From Lunularia cruciata (Eukaryota > Streptophyta > Marchantiopsida > Lunulariales > Lunulariaceae), in assembly GCA_948567375.1 (NCBI GenBank), contig OX419760.1:57784001-57848000 (forward strand): a DNA stretch of 64,000 bases, given 5' to 3'. Shown piece by piece: positions 19,645 through 33,228 of the stretch. The position numbers were made by a program, and so were the translations under genes. The notes beneath the pieces are model-generated. The model saw nothing but the letters and a program-made list of their open reading frames with translations. It was not told the DNA's origin and ran no database searches. How positions within the stretch are numbered: position 1 is the first letter of the stretch; every line of letters starts with the position of its first letter.

Positions 19645-22600
19645 TGTAAAAGACCAAATCCGAGGAGAGAAATAGGAGAATGGAAACTCACATTGGGACA
19701 CTTGAATGAGGGAAAACTCCGAATGCCTAGCATGAGCTTAGGCTCTGGTATTTATAGATAGCATACAAGGCCCTTGAGAAGCTTCTCAAGAAGCTTCCTT
19801 GAGCCGCTTTCTTAGAGTGCAAGCCAAGTTAACTAGGAAGCTTCTCAAGAAGCTTCCTTCTAGAAGCTGCCTATTTGGCATGCAAGCTAAGCTAGTTAGA
19901 AGCTTCTAGAAGCTATTTGCTTGGAGCGCAAGTTAACTAGTCAGCAAGCTTCCCAAAAAGCTTCCTATATGCTTTTGGAATATTCTAGGGTAATTTGGCT
20001 TATTCTCTACTTTGTTAGCCTTACTAACTACGTCGCTAAACTCCATACTGTTATATATTCCCCCACCGATAGTTGGTGATGTCCTCGTTGCTATTGAAGC
20101 TTCAAACTCCTTGATGGCCGTCTATGCATTCTAGAGGTGAGAAAGAGGTTCCCATGTGGCATCATGAAGGGGATACCCTTTCCAAAGGACCTTGTACTCC
20201 GTATGTTGGCGGCATCCTTGTTGGATGTAGCGATGTGCAAGGATACAATCAACTTTGTACTCCTCATGATCATTAATATTGATAGGGGGACGAGGAGGTT
20301 GGACTCAAGAGGAGAAAGAAGAGGGGTTAGGAACAAAGTGTTCCAACTTGGAAATATGAAAGACAAGATGGATGCGCATATGACAAGGCAAGGCAAGTCG
20401 ATCAGCAACAAGAGAGACAATTTGTGTGACATCAAAAGGTCTTATCCAATTAGGGGCAAATTTACAAACTTAGGTATCAAGTGGGAGGGGTAGATTACTA
20501 GAGGATAGCAAAACTTTATCACCGAATACAAAGGTGAGATCACAATGATGGTGGTCCGCATATTGTTTTTGACAATTCTAAGCAACAAGGAGGTGAGATT
20601 TGGCTTGTTAGAGAGATTTGGATATGGTAGTCAAGAATGTTGAAGTATGAAGGCATTAACACGGAGGAGGAGCAAGAAGAGAATCTGGGACAAGCGGATC
20701 TTGGCCAAAATTGAGAAAGAAAGGAGAGAATCTAGTGCTTGCCTGTTTATAATTGTTGTATGCAAACTCTGCAGCTGCAAGACATTCATCCCAATTGGTA
20801 TGGTGAATGTTGACAAAAGCACAAAGCATATCTTCCAAGATGCGATTTGCACGTTCAGTTTTTCCATCAGTTTGAGGATGATAGGCTGTGTACAAAGCAA
20901 GCTTGGTGCCAAGTATTTGGAAGAGGGCTTGCCAAAACTTTTGGTGAAGCAAGGATCACAGTTGGAGATGAGTACATGTGGCATCCCATGATGTTTGAAT
21001 ACATTATTGAAGTAGAGTTGCGCCAAGGTTGGAGCATCCACAGTATCAACCATTGGTGCCAAATGGATTTGCTTACTAAGCTTATCCACAAACACCATAA
21101 TTGTTGTATGACCTTGTTGTGTCCTAGGCAAGGAGGTGATGAGATCTGAGCTCATATGTTCTTAATGAGTAGTTGGGATGGGAAGTGGCTGAAGGAGTCC
21201 ACTCAGCTTCTAGTTATTGGCCTTGTTGCATTCACAACTCTCACATGATCGGACAACTCCCAAACATCTTGTGTCATGTTGGGCCACCACCATTGGTGTT
21301 GGAGGGTACCCAAGGTCTTGTCCACCCCCATGTGACCAGCTATTGGTAAATCATGGGCTTCTTGAAGGTGCAAAAGTTGGAGATCACCTTTGGCTAGAAC
21401 ATAGATCCGATCCGCATTGAATAGAAGGCCTTCCTTGAAGGAGAAGGTGTTGTATTCCTTGTCGCCTATTGTCAAACAACCATGTACCATTTGGAAGAAG
21501 AGATCTTGTTGACAAGCTGACCGAAACTGATTATGGACCTTGGGGTTAATTGACACCATTGTAATTGCCACCATGATGAGATGAAGGGACTTCAAATCAG
21601 GTTGTTGTGATAGAGCATCAAGGATGACATGGAACCAACCTGGTTTGTACTCAAGTTTGATGTCAAACAATTGGAGTTGCTCTTCCCATCGATGATATCA
21701 ACTCTTCATGTATTCCAAGTGTAAGGTCTACAACAATGGCTTGTGATCAGTTTGCATGACCACTTGTTTCCCCAAGAGGTAATGCATCCATACCTTGGTG
21801 GCATATACCATTGCAAGTTGTTCTTGATCTTGAGCAGAGTAATTTATTTCTGTTGTATGTAGTCGGTGAGACACAAAGGCAATGAGATGAAGTCCATCTA
21901 GGAATTCCTATTGCAACATAGCTCCAATTGCAAAGTTAGAAGCATCAAAATCAACCACACAAGGAAGTTGAGGATCATATGGTTGAAGAATGGGTCTTGA
22001 AGACACCATATGCTTTAACTTCTGGAATGCTTCTTCATGCTTGGTGGTGCATTGGAAACTCGAGTTCTTTCCCAAGAGGTCAGTCAATGGTGCAACCACA
22101 TGAGCATAATAGTTGATGAACCGTTGGAAAAAACTGGCCAATCCATTGAATGCCCGTACTTTTGTAGCATCCTTTGGGGTAGGCCAATCAGTAATGGCCT
22201 TGATCTTCTCTTCTTCTTTCTTGATCCCCTTTGATGAGATTTTATGACCCAAAAAGGTAACCTTCTTCTGCCAAAAGGCACACTTTGACTTCTTGTAGTA
22301 AAATTTCTATTGTTGTAGTTATCTTAGGACTTCTCACACATGATTCATGTGTTTAGCCTCTGTCTTGCTATAGATATCATCCAAGAACACTACTATGGAC
22401 CTATCCAATAGTCCCTCCAACATCCGATGCATCTGATCCATGAAGACTACTGGAGCATTAGTGAGTCCAAAGGTAGAACTCTCTACTTGAAATGCCCATA
22501 CCTCGTGCAAAAGGCAATCTTTTGCACATCCTGTCTTCCAATAGGAATTTGCCAATAGCCGCTACAAAGATCCAACTTGGAAAAGTAGCGTGCTTCACTT

Positions 22601-25260
22601 AGTTGATCAAGCAGGTCATCAATATGAGGCAAGAGATATGCATTCTTCACGGTTTGCTTATTGAGCCCACGGTAATCAATACAAAAATGAAGTCCTCCAT
22701 CCTTCTTTGGAACAAATAGTACTGGTGGTCCCCAAGGAAAGGTATTATGTCATATGAAATCCTTCTCCAACAACTCTATAAGTGTTGTTCACAACTCCTC
22801 CAACTCCTTTAGTGAGAGCCGAAAGATTGGTCTACTCACTAGAGTACTTCCTAGCAATAACTCGATCTTGAAGGGCATACCTCAATCAGAGGGTAATCCT
22901 TTTGGTAGATCATCCGGAAACACATCCGCAAACTCTTGAATTATTTGATCAACTATTGCTTTATGAGGCTCTTGGCCCTCCTCAAATTGTTCTTGTGCAA
23001 TCGGTTTGATCTACACCGCAAATATAGACTTATCTTCTTCTAAAGCTTGCTCTATGGCTGCTTTACTAACAAACTTCCCTTCTAGGGACTCATCTCTCTT
23101 CCAAGCTTGCTCCATGGTTGCCTTCTTGGCAAACTTCTTAGCTTGGGACTCATCTTCCTTCCAGATTTGCTCTATGGTTACCTTCTCGACAAACTTCTCA
23201 TCTTGGGATTGATTGTTCTTAGGTGTCTTATTTAGAGGTGCCAGATAACCTAATCCAAAATTCCTACCTTGGTGTTGTACTTCAATTTTTCATCGGGTCC
23301 AATCAAATTGAACCTTATGACGTTCAAGCCAAGGTAGACCTAGAATGATATCATAGTGTAGAGGTGCCACTACAAACCTCATACATTCCAAATACTCCTT
23401 CCCAATCTTGAAGGTAATAAGATGTGAGGTGCGGAATGCATAACCCTTTCTACCATCCGCCATCATCAAACTAGTTCTAATCATTGGCTTGATAGGAATA
23501 CCCAATTCCTTTGCTACTTGCATAGACATGCAATTCTCTGAACTTCCAAAATCAACCAAAATCCTACACTCCCAATTAGATATTGTACCTTGCAAGTGAA
23601 GCAAACTTGCATAGGTCAAGCCTTCAATCCCATTGGAACTAATCAAGCTCCCAGTAGGCGGCTTGAAATCTCCTACTAGAAGTCCTCATTTCTCTAATCA
23701 TTCCGCTCTACAACCTCCACCAAGGCAACTTGTCAAGGTCATCCATTCTTGAGTGGACATTTAGCAATGCAATGCTCCAATTGGTGATAATAAAAATAAC
23801 CACCATTTTGTTGCAGTTTCTCTCTATTTGCCATGCCAAGTGATATTCGTTGAATAGTATCAATCTCCATTGGTGATGGCTCTTCCACTTGTGTGTAGTG
23901 TATTGGTAGGCTCTGTGGAGGTGGAGGTTGAGACCAAGTTGTTGTCACCAAGGTATCAAAAAGTTTGGCCAACCGCATGGCTTCCTCCAAGTGTTGTGGC
24001 TCTTGCATGGTTACCTCTAATTTGGTTCTTGCCTTCAAGCCCCTCACAAATCAATCCAAAGCTTCACCTCCAATAAATTTGGAATTTGCATGACGGTGTT
24101 TTGGAACTTTGTGATGTAAATTCTTACAGAGCCAATCTGTTTCAACTCTGCCAACTTATCTCGTGCAGCTCATGTGGCATTTATAACTTGGAACCGACTA
24201 ATTATTGCACTCTTTAATTCTGCCTATGTCAAGATTGGTGCAAAAAATTGTCATTCAGCTCACTCCACTCAAAATCTCCACTATAGATTTGCTACCCCAT
24301 CCAATTGGCTAGAAGCCAAGAGAATCTATTTTCGCTTGTCTTGTAGATTGGTAGCTTTAAAATAACGTTCACAATCAAACACAAAATTCTCCAATGCTCC
24401 CAAAAGATTTTTGCCTTCAAATACCTTGGGTTTAGGGAATCTGATCTGATCTTCTCCTTCTTGAATTAGTACTCTCTCTACCTGCTCTTGTTGTCAAAGA
24501 TCTTGTTAATCCAACAATCGAGTAAGGTGCTCGATTTGTTGCTGCATAGCAAAGATAACATCAGGTATTGCTACCATAGTTGCTACTCTATCATACCTCT
24601 CCCAATCTATCTAATTTATTAACACATAGAAATAGCACATCCACCATTCTCTATAGGTTACAATCAGAAGCACCAAGGGTTGCTTAGATATGGTGATCAT
24701 ATGTAGAAAATCTTGTCCAAAGTGCAAAGTGATGAATTGCATGAAACAATGCTTGGGTAGTACTTGGATGCAAAAATCCCAATGGTTTGATGGAAGTGGA
24801 TTTGGTGGTCCATAAATTCCATCCATCCTATTCCTACTCTGATACCAATGTAAAAGACCAAATCCAAGGAGAGAAATAGGAAAATGGAAACTCACATTGG
24901 GACACTTGAATGAGGGAAAACTTTGAATGCCTAGCATGAGCTTTGGCTTTGGTATTTATAGATAGCATACAAGGCCCTTGAGAAGCTTCTCAAGAAGCTT
25001 CCTTTAGCCACTTTCTTAGAGTGCAAGCCAAGTTTAACTAGGAAGCTTCTCAAGAAGCTTCCTTCTAGAAGCCGCCTACTTGGCATGTGAGCTAAGCTAG
25101 TTAGAAGCTTCTAGAAGCTACCTGCTTGGAGCGCAAGTTAACTAGTCATGAAACTTCCCAAGAAGCTTCTTATATGCTTTTGGAATATTCTAGGGTAATT
25201 TGGCTTATTCTTTACTTTGTTAGCCTTACTAACTACATTTTTAAACTCCATACTATTACA
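19645..25260 (-). mobile_element. Family B chromovirus, copy 2 (old, decayed)
   Basis: LTRs are at 19645-20055 and 24849-25260. Flanks are ATAGT and ATAGC, a target duplication that has probably lost one C to T. Coding sense is minus. Gag starts near 24583, and gag, protease (23646-23290), RT (about 23000-22260), RNase H (22252-21700), integrase (21670-20650) and a chromodomain tail (about 20290-20120) can all be followed. Stops and small indels break the frame. It matches copy 1 (53423-59065) throughout and is clearly older, as its two LTRs differ from each other at many sites. Confidence 0.9.
20090..24583 (-). pseudogene. Gag-Pol of family B copy 2, multiply broken
   Basis: Recognisable pieces on the minus strand are a degenerate gag knuckle (about 23800-23755), the protease DFGSS (a change from DSGSS), the RNase H/connection block beginning MGHKISS (22252), the integrase zinc and core regions (21670-20940) with YHPQTDG, and a chromodomain. 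In the chromodomain the codon after HDAT is TGG, whereas copy 1 has TGA there. The TGA after the EEL tripeptide (plus-strand 22789-22791) is shared with copy 1. Not functional. Confidence 0.85.
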
Positions 25261-25590
25261 ATAGCCCATGGAAGATAAGATCATGGACATCACTTCCTTC
25301 AAGAAGTTCTTGTAGGATAGGATTAAGGTGAATGAGAAGGTTGGTGTTCTTGGTGACGCTATCAACATCACTTGTGAGAAGAACAAGGTCAATATGACTA
25401 CAAAAATTAGGTTCAAGATGGTGGAGGTTACATCTTCATAGATAGGAACAAAAGCAAAGTACTTGAAATTTGTCTAAGCAGGAGATAATGGGAAAAGGAA
25501 CAAAAACCAATACCACGAGATCAATCATTGAGAAGGCTTAAGAACAAGGAGAGATATTGTCCTCTATAGTTGAAAACTTTAAGGTGTAGA
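25261..25590 (+). pseudogene. eL22 (RPL22) processed pseudogene, 3' part
   Basis: Directly after the chromovirus the frame resumes with EDKIMDITSFKKFL, a TAG, then DRIKVNEKVGVLGDAINI and EKNKVNMTT, all closely like eL22. After about 25400 the match weakens, but an RD...LR....NKER block near 25520-25560 still fits the conserved end of the protein. Two or more stops are present. The end point is approximate. Confidence 0.7.
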
Positions 25591-25699
25591 CAAGCATATC
25601 AATTGCAGCAAGTAATATTCTCTTGTTTGTTCTTCTTGGTCAAGGTCATGAGATAGTGCTTGATAATTCAATCTTGCTCATGAGGGCCTTTAGGCCTAC

Positions 25700-28330
25700 A
25701 ACAGGCCTTCAAGTCTTTGTGAGATTTTTAGTGTGTCGTGTGACAAAATGTAAGAGAGGGAGAGTGAGAGTGGAGGAGTGGAAGGCAACATAGAAGATGG
25801 AGAAGGATATGGAGTAGAAAGAAGAGTCCCATGGAGATGCAAAAGATGAGATGAGAGGAAATATGAGATTGCATAAAAATATGATAGTAGCACAAAAGAA
25901 TAAAAGAGATTTGGCACATTTTTTGGATGATTCTATCAAGAGAACAAAGGCCAATATGTTTGCAAACAAGGGCTATGTGGGGACTAGCCAATGTTTTGGT
26001 AAGGATATCTATAACTTTGTCAATAGTGGGGATTGGAATAAGGGAAACATAACCCTTTGTAACTCTGTCTTTGATGTGATGATGATGAATTTGGAGATGT
26101 TCCATTCTATTTGATGCATCATGCTACTATTGGATGTTGCAATGATAGCTCCATGGCTATCAGCTTGGATGATTATAGGTCATGTAATGTTGATAAGAGA
26201 TGCTAAAATGTTTTGTGCCCATGTAGCTTTGTGGATTGCTATATCAAGAGCATAGTATTCTACTTCTATTGTAGAGGGAGAAATTGCTACTTGTTTCTTA
26301 AATGACCATAGAACTATATTGTCATTTAGTAGCAAAAGGATGCTTGATAGGATTTACTTAATGATCATTGATTTTCCCGATCTGCATCCACATATGCAAT
26401 TAAGGTATGGTCAGGGATGGATGAGAAGACAATGATCAAGTGTTCCTACCAAGTTTGGACTATGAGCCAGTCTGTCTCTCACTTAGGATGAACCTCGATG
26501 GCTATTATGGTAGAGCACCATGGACTAAGAAGGCCAAGAACCCCAACTCCATCTCCTCCAAGGTTTACACTCCAAGACTCAAGACATTACTCACTAGAGA
26601 ACTCAAAGAGAGAGAGAGATAGTTGCGAATGAAAGGATGTTGAGTACATCCTCACCCTTAGTTTATGTACTTGTAAAATAGTTATGCACCAAAGTTACTA
26701 ATTACTAGAGTAATTCAAATTACTGGGCTAAAAGTCAAATAAAGTCAAAAAGCTAAAGGAACATCCATACTCATGGGAATATTCTCCTAAGCATGTGGTC
26801 TTATCTTGAGCCAACAATTAAGTCAAAGATTCCTTCATATGGGCTATCCTTGGACTATAAAAGAATCTGAAACAAAAAGGCTTGTGTGTCAAATAGTTTT
26901 TAACTCTTTCCTCAAAGCCAAACACATAGGAATAATACCAAGTCAATACACTAGAATCCAAAATAGTGATGCTCATCTTTTCTACTTCCTCTAAAGTAAG
27001 ATCCGCTCTACCTTAGTTATAACTAACTTTAGGTAATCATAATTGAGGTAGAATTATCCTTTATCTCTATATAAATAATATCTCTCAAAGTATTTGTAAT
27101 ACCAAAGTAAACATCACAATATCACATACATGTACAAATGAGTGTTATCGGACACAAATGTTTTAGTGTTGCCCAATAGGTATTTGTGGGTGAGATAAAT
27201 GTTGTGCAAGGATGGAAAAATTGTGTGTAAGTTGCCACATAGTTGAGTTTCTCAAGGAGTTGTCAATATGGGTACCTTGTTTCAGCTTTGGAGTTGATAG
27301 CTATACAAAGTTGTGCTCTTGGTGATAGAGAGGTATGCAAACATGATTTACGTTGGAGAGATATGCCCAAGATAAGACACGCCTAATGTAGTTAGCTTGT
27401 GTTATAGCAATGATGCATGTCTCTTGATGAACTATTTCAAGTCCAAGTAAGTATCTTGCGTGTCCAAGATGCTTGACTTGAAATTCAACAACCAAGTAAT
27501 TCTTGATATATGCAAGCAAGTTCAATGAAGTGGTGGTAAGGAGTATGTCATCAACATAGAAGGAGAGATGAAATGCATGGCCTTATTTGGTAATGTGGGA
27601 GATACATTGGTCATAAGGTGAGGTAAAAAAAACTCATGTTATGGAGTTGTGTTGTAAAGGTTTTGAACCACTCATAGCCTAGCTACTTTAGGCCATATAG
27701 CACCTTATTGAGTTTCCAAAATGTGTCTAGTTTAGTGTATCTAGGGGTGGTTCTAGATAGACATTGTGTTTGAGGTGGCCATCAACTTTGTTGTGACAAT
27801 GTCAAGATGCTCAAGGAATAGTTTTTGTGATGTAGCCAAGTTGAATATGATACGGATTGTGGCCATAATTGCAACAAGAACAAATGTTATCTAGTAGTAA
27901 ATGCTTATAACCTATATATATCCTTGAGCAACAACACGGGCTTTGAAGTGCTCAATTTCACCATATGTATTTGTTTTCACTTTGAAACCCTACTTAAAAA
28001 AAGTAACATTTGCAATCACTAGTAAGTAGATTTGTAACATTTCAATGAAAACATGCATGTTTAGTAGCACAATGTATTCTGCCTCCATTGCTTCAATCTA
28101 TTGTGATGCTTCAATACTTCTTAATGCAATAGTGTGTGATGATTGTTCAAGAGCATTGTCCCTAGGTGGATCAATATAATCAATCTTTGTAATGATACAT
28201 TCACTATTAGGGTACCATTGAGTTGGCTTGAAAGTGTGGTTGGATCTCCAAAGATTGGTGAGTTTAGTGTCTATTGTAGGTATTGTGTCTGAGATTTAGG
28301 TGTAGTGTGGAACTCATATGCTTCTACTTT
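25700..28330 (-). pseudogene. Ty1/copia pol fragment, split by a family A solo LTR
   Basis: On the minus strand the order is RT, RNase H, C-terminus. The RT catalytic motif FYVDD lies at about 27561-27547, followed by FQVKHLGHARYLLGLEI (27480-27430), the copia signature with LG..YFLG spacing. RNase H pieces lie on both sides of the inserted LTR, and the end reads HIKDRV....SLIPIPT..KV.DILTK (about 26085-26000), typical of copia C-termini. Frames are broken by many stops. The upstream gag and integrase are not visible. The left border, near 25700, is a guess. Confidence 0.75.
26461..27149 (-). mobile_element. Solo LTR of family A (about 689 bp) inside the copia fragment
   Basis: The block matches the family A LTR over its full length on the minus strand. 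Flanks TGGAC (26456-26460) and CGGAC (27149-27153) look like a target duplication with one C-to-T change. The LTR ends have decayed by a base or two, so borders are good to about 1 bp. It splits the copia RT/RNase H region, so it is younger than that element. Confidence 0.8.
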
Positions 28331-28422
28331 TATGTCTACAAGGCTAACATAAAATGGGTTAGAGTTTGCATCAAAAAGGTTAGATCTATTAACCAAGTAG
28401 GTATCAATCCCAATAGCCAATG

Positions 28423-31145
28423 TGTAACAATATGGAGTTTACCAATGAGTTAGTCAAGACTAATGAAATAGAAAGTAGGCCAAATTAGCCAAGAATTATA
28501 AGAATATTCTAGAAGTATCTAAGAAGTTACTTGGTACCTTCCAAGTATTGGGTAATGTGCTTGTCAAGTAGCAACTTCTAGGAGGAAGTTTCTTGGCTAG
28601 CTTAGCTTGCATGCCAAGTAGGTGGCTTCTAGAAGGAAGCTTCTTGGGAAGCTTCCCAACTAGCTTAGCTTGCATGCCAAGTAAGCAACTTCTAGAAGGA
28701 AAAATCTTGGTTAGCTTGGCTTGCATTCTAAGAAAATAGCTTTTACGAAGTTTCCTAAGAAGTTTCTTGAGAAGCTTCTCAAAAGCCTTATATATTCCCT
28801 ATAAATACCAAAGCCTAATCTCATGCTAAGCATCCGGAGTTTCCTTCATTCAAGAGTCTCAATGTGATCTTTCACCTTGATCTTCCATTCTCCTATTTCT
28901 CTCATTGGTCTTTTACATTAGTATTAGAGCAAGAATAGGATGGATGGACTTTATGGACCACCAAATCCATTTTTGTCAAACCATTGGGATTTGTGTGTCC
29001 ATGTACTACCCAAATATCATTTCACACAATTCATCATCTCACGCTTTGGGTAGAATTTTCTAAATACAATCACCTTGTCTGATGAACCCTTGGTACTTCT
29101 AGTTGGACATATGGAGAACAGTGGACATGTTGCACCTATAATTTTCCCTATAATTATCTAGGGAATTATAAGTAGTTTGACAGAGTACCAACCATGGCGG
29201 CAATGCCCAAAGTTATCATTGCTATGCAATAACTGATCAAGCACTTTCCTCAATTGTTAGAAGAATGAGACCATCAATAACAAGAGCATGTAGAGAGAGC
29301 ACCATTTTGAGAAGAAGAAGAGCAAATATGATTTCAAAGCCTAAGATATTTGAAGGTAAGAATCTCCTAAGTGCAATAGAGAATTTTGTGTTTGATTATA
29401 AATATTATTTTGAAGCTACAAATTCAAGATAAATAGAGATAGATTCATTTGGCTTCAAGCCAAATGGATGATGTGGCAAAACTATGGTGTTGATTTTGAG
29501 TGGACCAAGTTGAACGCCAGTTTGTTATGCCAATCTTGACATGGGATGGATTCAAGAGTGCAATAATTGTGCAACTTCAAGCTATAAATACCACATGAGA
29601 TAAATTAGCAAAATTGAAGCTACATCACTCACTTCCAAAACACCATAATGCAAATTCTATATATACTAGAATGTGAAGAAGTAGATTGATTTTTGGGGGA
29701 TTTAAACTCATGCACCAATTGTAAATGACCATATGGGAGCCCAAATACTTGGAAGCAGCCATGTAGTTGGTTGTGCAATTTGATTTCTTGGTTATGATAA
29801 CTTAGTCTTGACCTTGACCTTCATAAACCCTACCAACACACTACACCTGGGTGGAGGAGCTAGCACCAATGGAGATTTAAGCTATCCAATGGAGATCACT
29901 TGGCATTGTAGAGACGGAAAAATTGCTACAAAATGGTGGTTGCTTGTATTATCACCAAATTGTACCTTGCATTGCTAAATGTCCACTCAAGAATATACAA
30001 CCCCAACAAATCATCCAAATGGAGTTTGTGGAGAGTGATGATCAAAGAAGTAAAGAATCCCAATAAGAAAATTTGAGCCACCTATTGGGAACTTGATTAG
30101 TTCCAATCGGAATGAATGCTCAATTATGCAAATTTGCTTCACTTGTAAGGTATAATATTTGATCATGGTTGTAGTATTTTTGTTGATTTTGGGAGTTTCG
30201 AAAATTGTATGTCCATACAATTAGTAATGAAATTTATTATTCTTATAAAACCAATAAATAGAAGAAGATTGATGATGGCGGATGGTAGAAAAGGTTTTGC
30301 ATTTTGTACATCACATCCTATTATATTTAAATTTTGAAAGGAGGATTTGGAATGTATGAGATTTGTAAAGGCACTTCTACACTATGATGTCATTCTAGGT
30401 TTGCCTTGGCTTGAACAACATAAGGTTCAATTTGATTGGTCCCAATGATAAATTCAAATACAACACCAAGATAAGAAATACCAATTAGGTTCTCTAGCAC
30501 CTTCGAGAAAGACACCTAAGAATAGTCAATCTTAAGATGGGAAGTTTATCAATAAAGCAACTATAGAGCAATCTTTGGAGTAAGATACCCTATTTTTGTG
30601 GTGTAGATCAAGCCAATAGTGCATGGAAAGTCTAAGTGCTAGAAGCTTCATCAAGCAATGGTTGATCAAATAGTTTAGGAGTTTGCATATGTATTTCCAA
30701 ATGATCTACCAAAGAGATTACACTCTAATCATGGTATGCACTTCATGATTGAGTTATTGCCAAAAGCACTCTATTGAATAGACCAATCTATCAACTCTCA
30801 CCAAAGGAGTTGGACAAGCTCCAAATAACAATGATAAAGTTTTTAGAGAAGGATTTCATACAACATAGTACATCTTCTCCGAGACCACCAATATTATTTA
30901 TTCTAAAGAAAAATGGAGAACTTCATTTCTATATTGATTATCATAGCCTCAATAAAAAATTAGTGAAGAATAAATATCCCTTGCCTTGAATTGATGACTT
31001 ACTTGATCAATTGAGTGTAGCATAATACTTCTCCAAAGCGATTATTGTAAATTCCCATTGGTAGGACTAATGTGCAAAAGACTATCTTTTGCACAAGGTA
31101 TGGGTTTGAATGGAGAGTTCTACCTTTTGAGCTCACTAATGGTGT
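28423..31145 (+). mobile_element. Family B chromovirus, copy 3 (5' part only)
   Basis: It begins with a 495-bp LTR (28423-28917, TGTAACAATATGG ... TTTTACA). One base later comes a decayed primer site, TAGTATTAGAGC, against TGGTATCAGAGC in copy 1. Gag starts with ATG at about 29195 and a degenerate knuckle lies at about 29930-29990. Protease and RT follow, with PIYQLSPKELDKL at about 30780 and the YPLP end of an RT block near 30989. The copy breaks off near 31145 at a junction with an unrelated inverted gypsy fragment. All frames carry several stops. The region equal to the gag-pol joint of copy 1 keeps most of its hairpin (30058-30090). Confidence 0.85.
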
Positions 31146-32663
31146 GAATTGTGTATATGCATCCACTAAATTGTTGTAAGCAAATTCTAACAATGGAAGT
31201 AAGGTATCCCACCTCTCTAGCTCATCTAAGGTGAAGCTCCCAAGCATATCTTTAATACTATGATTAGCTTGTATTTTTGTCCATCAATCTGTGGATGGTA
31301 AGCTGTGGACATGGCCGATTTGGTTTTGAAGAAACCAAAGAGTGTTCTTCAAAACAAACCAATGAATTGAGTGCCTCTATTAATGATGAGCATTCAAGAT
31401 AGGCTATGGTGAGAAAAGAATGCATCTAAGTACAATGTGGAGTAGCTAATTATGGAGTAGTCACGTCCTTGGTGGTAGAACGCACATGAATTATTTTGTT
31501 GAGTTGGTTGACAAAGACTATGATGGAGTCAAACCCTAAGGTGGTCTTGGGCAATTCACAGACCAAATCAATGCTTACTTGTTCCCAACATTGTGTAGGA
31601 GTAAGTAGGGGTTGAAGGAGTCATGTAGGAGCTTGATTAGAAGCTTTATTTGTTGATAGAGTAGGCAACTTCAAATGTATTCCATCATATTGTTGCTCAT
31701 CTTGGGCCAATGGTATGGATTTGATTGCATCCAAGGTCTTGTCCATTCCAATGTGACTTGCAATGGTGAAAACATGACATTTTGCTAAGATGGTAGTGCT
31801 TATCTCCATGGCATCTGGGATCCACAACCTGCTATCACAAAAAGTGAATCCTTGGGTATTGGTGATGCCTTTGGACAATTGAGCTCCTACAATTTGTGAT
31901 TCAATTTTTGTGGTAGCAAGAATCCTTGTATAATTTTTGGGTTCATCTTGACCTCTACCACTATATTGTTTGTCATATGCATTTGGTTAATACATCTACA
32001 AGTTTTTCCTTACACTCCACATATATGATTGTCATATTGAACCATAATCTCCACTTTTCCCATCAAATCTATCTACAAGATAGATCAGATTGTTTGTCAT
32101 ATGCATTGAGGTGAATGCATCTACAAGTTGTTTCTTGCCTTCCACATATATGATTGTCATATTGAACCATAGTCTCTACTTTTCCCATCAAATCTATCTA
32201 CAAGATAGATCTTTTTGTGTCTTAAGGTAGACTAGAGGTTTGTGGTCTATCTCCACTACAAATGCTTTCTCGCCAAGATAGTGCTTCCAATGCTTGGTTG
32301 CAAGGACAATGGCCAACTCTTCTCATTTTGTAGTGTGATAGTTTCAATCTACCAATAACAACTTTCAAGAGAAATATGCAATCGGTTGTCATCTGTCATG
32401 CCAATCTTGATATAGGACTGCTCATATTGCTATGCTTAATGCATTTGTAGCCAACTTGATTGGACGTATTGAGTCATACCATTTCAAGGTTGGTGCATGT
32501 AGCAATGCATCTTAGGAATGGATATCTTGACTCTTGCAATGATGAAGAACATAGCAAAATGTGATACCTAGTGTGATTGTAAATTTTCATGAATCATCAA
32601 GTTTTTGAATTCATGTTGTGCCCAAGGCTTGTCCCAAGGGCATGTTTGCTTAAACATCACCCT
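31146..32663 (-). pseudogene. Fragment of another Ty3/gypsy pol (RNase H and integrase)
   Basis: Minus-strand pieces run from RNase H (about 32540-32220) through the integrase zinc region, SHIGMDKTLDAI (about 31765-31730), to an integrase end with LLEFAYNN (about 31180). The sequence is distinct from families A and B in the parts I can compare. It is joined directly to family B copy 3 in opposite orientation, which suggests a rearrangement or truncated nested insertions. No intact frame remains. Confidence 0.65.
31967..32214. repeat. 124-bp tandem duplication within gypsy debris
   Basis: TGTTTGTCATATGCATT at 31967 recurs at 32091, and each unit runs on to TCTACAAGATAGATC. The two units differ at about a dozen positions. 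Confidence 0.85.
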
Positions 32664-33228
32664 TGTAATACCAATAGCTAGACATATTATCTAGAAGTGA
32701 AAATTAGCTTAGTAACATTTGGAAGGACTTTTTATATGATGGAGTAAGTAGATCATATAGAGGTGTCACCAAAAAGTACTTCTACTAATAAGGCAAGAGT
32801 TGAAAATAGCCTAAACACTTTAGAGTCAATTTTAGAGGCCAAAACAAATGAATTAGGCCTCAAAAATATGTAGAGTTTTCCCCATGGAAGGCAAGGCTAG
32901 CCTTTACTCCAAATGTTTGTCTCATCGAGAGCTTTCCAATAGTACCTCACCCATGCAATTCTAAGATTCCTATAAGAAGATTCTCTAAAGATTCCCTCTA
33001 GTTAAACATTATTTGACCCACTTGATAGGACAAGAACCAACATGTCACTCATGCATGCAAGTAATCTAAGGGTGGAGCTCATTGATATGTCACCAATCCA
33101 TGTATCTGATCTAAGGGTGGAGCTTATTTTTTGGAAATCCTCTTTGTTATATTATAAAGACAAGGTGCTCTTTTGGGGCACCGGAGTATTGAGTGTGAAG
33201 CTTTGTGTTTCTCTTATAAGTTCTTTGA
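32664..33228 (+). mobile_element. Family C LTR, short form, decayed 3' end
   Basis: It starts TGTAATACCAATAGCTAGAC and follows the family C LTR to about 33228, where the expected terminal TATTACA is replaced by unrelated sequence. It has one U3 unit of about 160 bp instead of two. No target duplication could be found. Confidence 0.7.

Noticed and set aside
28496-28726. Minus-strand frame with a repeated MQAKL-like motif
   Set aside because: The repeats simply translate the tandem modules of the family B LTR on the wrong strand.
31967-32214. Possible CRISPR-like or satellite array
   Set aside because: Only two units without spacers; it is a simple tandem duplication.
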